8,052 bases of DNA from G020350405 sp964513655 (GTDB taxonomy: Bacteria; Planctomycetota; Phycisphaerae; Sedimentisphaerales; Anaerobacaceae), in contig CAZENQ010000130.1 in assembly GCA_964513655.1 (NCBI GenBank), positions 1-8,052 on the forward strand, given 5' to 3'. The position numbers were made by a program, and so were the translations under genes. Positions 6,074 to 8,052 of the stretch are shown piece by piece (within the stretch, counting starts at the first letter, position 1; each line of letters begins with the position of its first letter). The notes under the pieces are model-generated. The model worked only from the letters and a program-made list of their open reading frames with translations, searched no databases and was not told where the DNA came from.

Positions 6074-7777
6074 TTATTCGCTTACGAGGTCAATCTGCGC
6101 CCAGAGGCCCGTCTCCCACTGCCATCCGTTTGCCTGATTAACGAGCTCGATTTTAACTGCGTCGCCGGCATAGGCGGAGAGGTCTACGCTGATGTCCATC
6201 CAACCATCGGTCGCCGTTTTTTTGCCGACTGTTGACCTCTTTACTTCCTTGCCATCGGCCTTTACGATAAGCTCCCAGTCGCCATTGGGGTCATGTCCTA
6301 CAACGAGTTTCAACGAGCTTTTTTTGCCTTGGGGAATCATGAGTCTTTTAGACAACACACAGGCAGTGTCTTCGTCCCGCGGATGTGTCACCAGAACGTT
6401 ATCTTTGCCCTGTATCCTTCCGTGCAATCCGACGTCGGCATCGTCTCCGCACTTTGCTATGGTCCATCCGGGGGCAAATTTCTCTATGGCCTTATCGAGG
6501 TCTTTGGTTACGCTCATGTAAATCTTTTTGCGTTCGGCTTCGGTGAAGCGGCTGTTTGCGATTGGCCCGGCCTCCCAGCACTGCTCAAAACCGCTCGGTT
6601 CCGGCTCTTTTACCGGAATTACAAAGACCTCCTGTCCGGCCGCATCTTTCTCGATGCGCCCGCCGGAACGCTTAAGGGCCTGGCGGACCAGCTTTTTGGA
6701 CACCTCGACGAGTTTTGGAAAGGTGTAAGGGGTATGGCTGAACTTGCCTTTTGGGTCGAGGGCGGAGGTAAAACGAGCGGGCAGGTTAGAGAATCCAATG
6801 GTGGTAAAGAGGACTCCGGCGGCATTCGAGGGGTTGCAGTCGGAATCCTGGCCGCAGCGAGTAGAGATAATGATGGTTTTGTCAAGGTCGCGGCCTCCGT
6901 AGAGCATACCCATGACAATATAAGCACCGTTGATTTTTGCGTCGATGTTGAAATTGTGCTCAGTTTCACACGTGAAGCGACGGTAGTCGGGATTCTCTTG
7001 GTACTTGTCTTCGATGAGCTGCCAGGTCTTTTCCCAGTCATCCGGATTTTGTTTATACCATTTAAGAACGTCTCTGATGCATTCGGCATACTGACTTTGT
7101 TCGGGTATGCACTTTAGACCTGCAACGACGATTTTTTCCATATTGGTCTCGAAGAAGGCCTCTGCGTACATACCGGCGACGAACTGTCCGCCGTAAAGAC
7201 CATCACCGTAGTTCATAAGCCGCCCGAATTTTTCGCCGAGTTCGATGGCCAAGTTCGGCATTCCCGGTGAAATCAGTCCGGCATAGTCGGCCTCGATTTG
7301 ATAATCAATGTCATCGGCGTGCTTGTTGAATTTAGGATGACCCGAATCAGGCGGGGCAATGCCACTGCGCAGATTCTCGCGTCCGTACCTGTTTGCATGC
7401 CAGAGGGCATATCCGCTGTTGGCAAAATCGATACCGGCCTGGCGGATAGACACGTCGAAACCGTAAAGCTCCAGCGAACGCATAAACGTCATCTCGACGT
7501 AGATGTCATCCTGGCCGAACTGGTTAATCATCTCGGGTTCCCATTTCGGCATTTTGTCTTCGGGGATGATCCGACCCCTGAAACGAAACTCAGTAGGTCC
7601 TCCCCAGCCGACGCCAGCCATCTGGCCGACCCAGCCGGCCTTCATCTTATCGACATAGTCCTTAACAGCCAGGCGGCGAAATTGCTTTTCACCGGCCTGG
7701 CTGTCAGCGCCAGCGGCAATAACCAAACCCAAACTCACTGCAGCGGTTACCATTGTCGTTGTCAAATTTTTACCCAT
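6074..7777 (-). CDS. Exported ADP-ribosylglycohydrolase-family protein (copy 1 of a tandem pair)
   Basis: The 567-residue product is the first gene of the probable operon. Residues 1-28 form a signal peptide (Lys4, hydrophobic 9-22, cut near SQA or AGA). The ADP-ribosylglycohydrolase/DraG-like domain spans about 33-375, with Q89-D90-D91 and D311-S-D313-C314-N as the two halves of the expected metal site. The family's usual threonines are again Gln and Cys, exactly as in the neighbour. APPDSGHPKF lies at 141-150. The C-terminal domain (about 435-565) carries GHDP (494-497) and VDLSAYAG (531-538) and is probably a beta-sandwich that binds carbohydrate or the substrate. The start at 7777 is fixed by GGAGGTG five bases upstream and by the signal peptide; a longer frame to 7930 would begin upstream of the likely promoter. 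The family removes ADP-ribose from proteins, dinitrogenase reductase or small molecules, usually in the cytoplasm, so export is the notable point. The substrate remains open. Confidence 0.87.
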   Translation of the reverse strand: MGKNLTTTMVTAAVSLGLVIAAGADSQAGEKQFRRLAVKDYVDKMKAGWVGQMAGVGWGGPTEFRFRGRIIPEDKMPKWEPEMINQFGQDDIYVEMTFMRSLELYGFDVSIRQAGIDFANSGYALWHANRYGRENLRSGIAPPDSGHPKFNKHADDIDYQIEADYAGLISPGMPNLAIELGEKFGRLMNYGDGLYGGQFVAGMYAEAFFETNMEKIVVAGLKCIPEQSQYAECIRDVLKWYKQNPDDWEKTWQLIEDKYQENPDYRRFTCETEHNFNIDAKINGAYIVMGMLYGGRDLDKTIIISTRCGQDSDCNPSNAAGVLFTTIGFSNLPARFTSALDPKGKFSHTPYTFPKLVEVSKKLVRQALKRSGGRIEKDAAGQEVFVIPVKEPEPSGFEQCWEAGPIANSRFTEAERKKIYMSVTKDLDKAIEKFAPGWTIAKCGDDADVGLHGRIQGKDNVLVTHPRDEDTACVLSKRLMIPQGKKSSLKLVVGHDPNGDWELIVKADGKEVKRSTVGKKTATDGWMDISVDLSAYAGDAVKIELVNQANGWQWETGLWAQIDLVSE

Positions 7778-7782
7778 CTTAA

Positions 7783-7789
7783 CACCTCC
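7783..7789 (-). promoter_or_regulatory. Strong Shine-Dalgarno GGAGGTG deciding the start at 7777
   Basis: On the minus strand GGAGGTG is followed by five bases and then ATG at 7777. It excludes the in-frame upstream ATG at 7930 as the main start. The divergent plus-strand gene has a near-identical site at 8011-8019. Confidence 0.85.
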
Positions 7790-7843
7790 ATTACCTTTTT
7801 GTTCAAATGTTTTGTAAAATATCAGTCTACACGATAAAGTCGG

Positions 7844-7861
7844 ACACCTTCCGGTCGGTGT
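7844..7861 (-). promoter_or_regulatory. Possible 5' leader hairpin of the operon
   Basis: On the minus strand ACACC (7857-7861) pairs with GGTGT (7844-7848) around an eight-base loop. It begins where transcription from the 7866-7895 promoter would start, so it could protect the mRNA 5' end or serve as an operator. The stem is only five pairs. Confidence 0.3.
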
Positions 7862-7865
7862 AATT

Positions 7866-7895
7866 ATTATAGCTGCCAATATAACTGACAGCCAA
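7866..7895 (-). promoter_or_regulatory. Probable sigma70-type promoter of the leftward operon
   Basis: The minus strand shows TTGGCT (7890-7895) and a perfect TATAAT (7866-7871) separated by 18 bases. Transcription would start near 7859, giving a leader of about 80 bases before the ATG at 7777. It is the best promoter match in the window, and no other comparable one was seen between the three operon genes. Confidence 0.6.
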
Positions 7896-7923
7896 CGTGT
7901 TTGCAATTTTTTTTTAAACATTG

Positions 7924-7952
7924 TTGACAAGGTTGTTTTTTTCTGTTAACGG
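7924..7952 (+). promoter_or_regulatory. Weak candidate promoter for the divergent plus-strand gene
   Basis: A perfect TTGACA lies at 7924-7929, but the -10 at normal spacing (TAACGG at 7947-7952) is poor. Alternatives are GATAAC at 7952-7957 with a long 22-base spacing, or a second -35-like TTGAAA at 7963-7968 with TAATAA at 7991-7996. I cannot decide between them. Confidence 0.3.
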
Positions 7953-8010
7953 ATAACTCAAATTGAAATAGTTTGTTACGAACCGGAAACTAATAATTAC
8001 TCAATTATCA

Positions 8011-8019
8011 AGGAGGTGA
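8011..8019 (+). promoter_or_regulatory. Shine-Dalgarno AGGAGGTGA for the gene at 8023
   Basis: AGGAGGTGA is almost fully complementary to the 16S rRNA 3' end. GGAGG is six bases from the ATG at 8023, ideal spacing, which makes the truncated plus-strand gene credible despite its short visible length. Confidence 0.8.
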
Positions 8020-8022
8020 AAC

Positions 8023-8052
8023 ATGGTTATAGTTGAATCGTATCCCTTGGCT
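8023..8052 (+). CDS. Start of a divergent gene, possibly a sugar permease (cut by window end)
   Basis: Only ten codons are visible, reading MVIVESYPLA, with an excellent ribosome binding site and no stop before the edge. The opening resembles, from memory, the N-terminus of DMT/GRP-type sugar permeases (RhaT/RusT-like), which start with a short polar segment ending in SYxLA before the first membrane helix. Ten residues cannot prove this. If correct, the product would sit in the inner membrane and import the sugar released by the operon's exported enzymes. The gene itself is likely real; the function is a guess. Confidence 0.6.
   Translation, partial: MVIVESYPLA

Larger units (their letters stand above)
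7778..8022. other. Divergent intergenic control region
   Basis: This 245-base stretch separates the leftward operon (start 7777) from a rightward gene (start 8023). It is AT-rich and carries promoter-like sequences for both directions, a possible leader hairpin (7844-7861), a nine-base T-run at about 7907-7915 and short palindromes (TTGT-TG-ACAA at 7921-7930, GTTAAC at 7945-7950). A shared regulator binding here could control both units; no known operator is recognised. Confidence 0.55.

Noticed and set aside
6293..7117. 274-codon open frame on the plus strand
   Set aside because: It is antisense to the ADP-ribosylglycohydrolase-like gene, has no ribosome site or recognisable family, and is a frame shadow.
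7778..7930. Longer N-terminus of the first ADP-ribosylglycohydrolase-like gene starting at 7930
   Set aside because: The likely promoter lies inside this stretch, and a strong Shine-Dalgarno plus signal peptide define the start at 7777.

Overview
The window holds five genes. Four are read leftwards (minus strand). A fifth starts at the right edge on the plus strand and is cut off after ten codons. I cannot identify the organism from the sequence. Large exported ADP-ribosylglycohydrolase-like proteins with an added C-terminal beta-sandwich-like domain, together with long intergenic mosaics of short dispersed repeats, fit a PVC-group bacterium, perhaps an anaerobic Planctomycetota lineage. That is a low-confidence impression from protein style, not a measured affiliation.

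Right half (2636-7777): three genes form a compact probable operon, read in the order 7777 to 6074, 6053 to 4302, 4258 to 2636, with gaps of only 20 and 43 bases. The first two are tandem paralogues of the ADP-ribosylglycohydrolase/DraG-like fold. Both have export signals, both replace the usual metal-binding threonines of the family, and both carry a similar extra C-terminal domain. The third is an exported alpha-amylase-like (GH13-type) TIM-barrel protein whose conserved regions are strongly altered. A probable promoter (7866-7895) and a strong Shine-Dalgarno (7783-7789) set the operon start. A divergent gene at 8023 begins like a sugar permease, although only ten residues are visible. Together these look like an extracytoplasmic system that cleaves a glycosidic substrate (a ribosyl, nucleoside or ADP-ribose compound, or a glycan) and imports the product.

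Middle (1780-2635): 856 bases with no credible gene, packed with repeats. These are a five-copy heptamer array, a roughly 130-base nested inverted repeat, a two-copy tandem duplication with a period near 158 bases, and several short dispersed motifs. One repeat motif continues into the 3' end of the GH13-like gene, where it encodes part of an apparent C-terminal extension.

Left part: 403-1779 encodes an exported, probably lipid-anchored, serine hydrolase of the class C beta-lactamase/esterase superfamily. By eye it is more AT-rich than the operon and appears to be a separate transcription unit. The first 402 bases contain no gene I can support, but they share repeats with the middle region.
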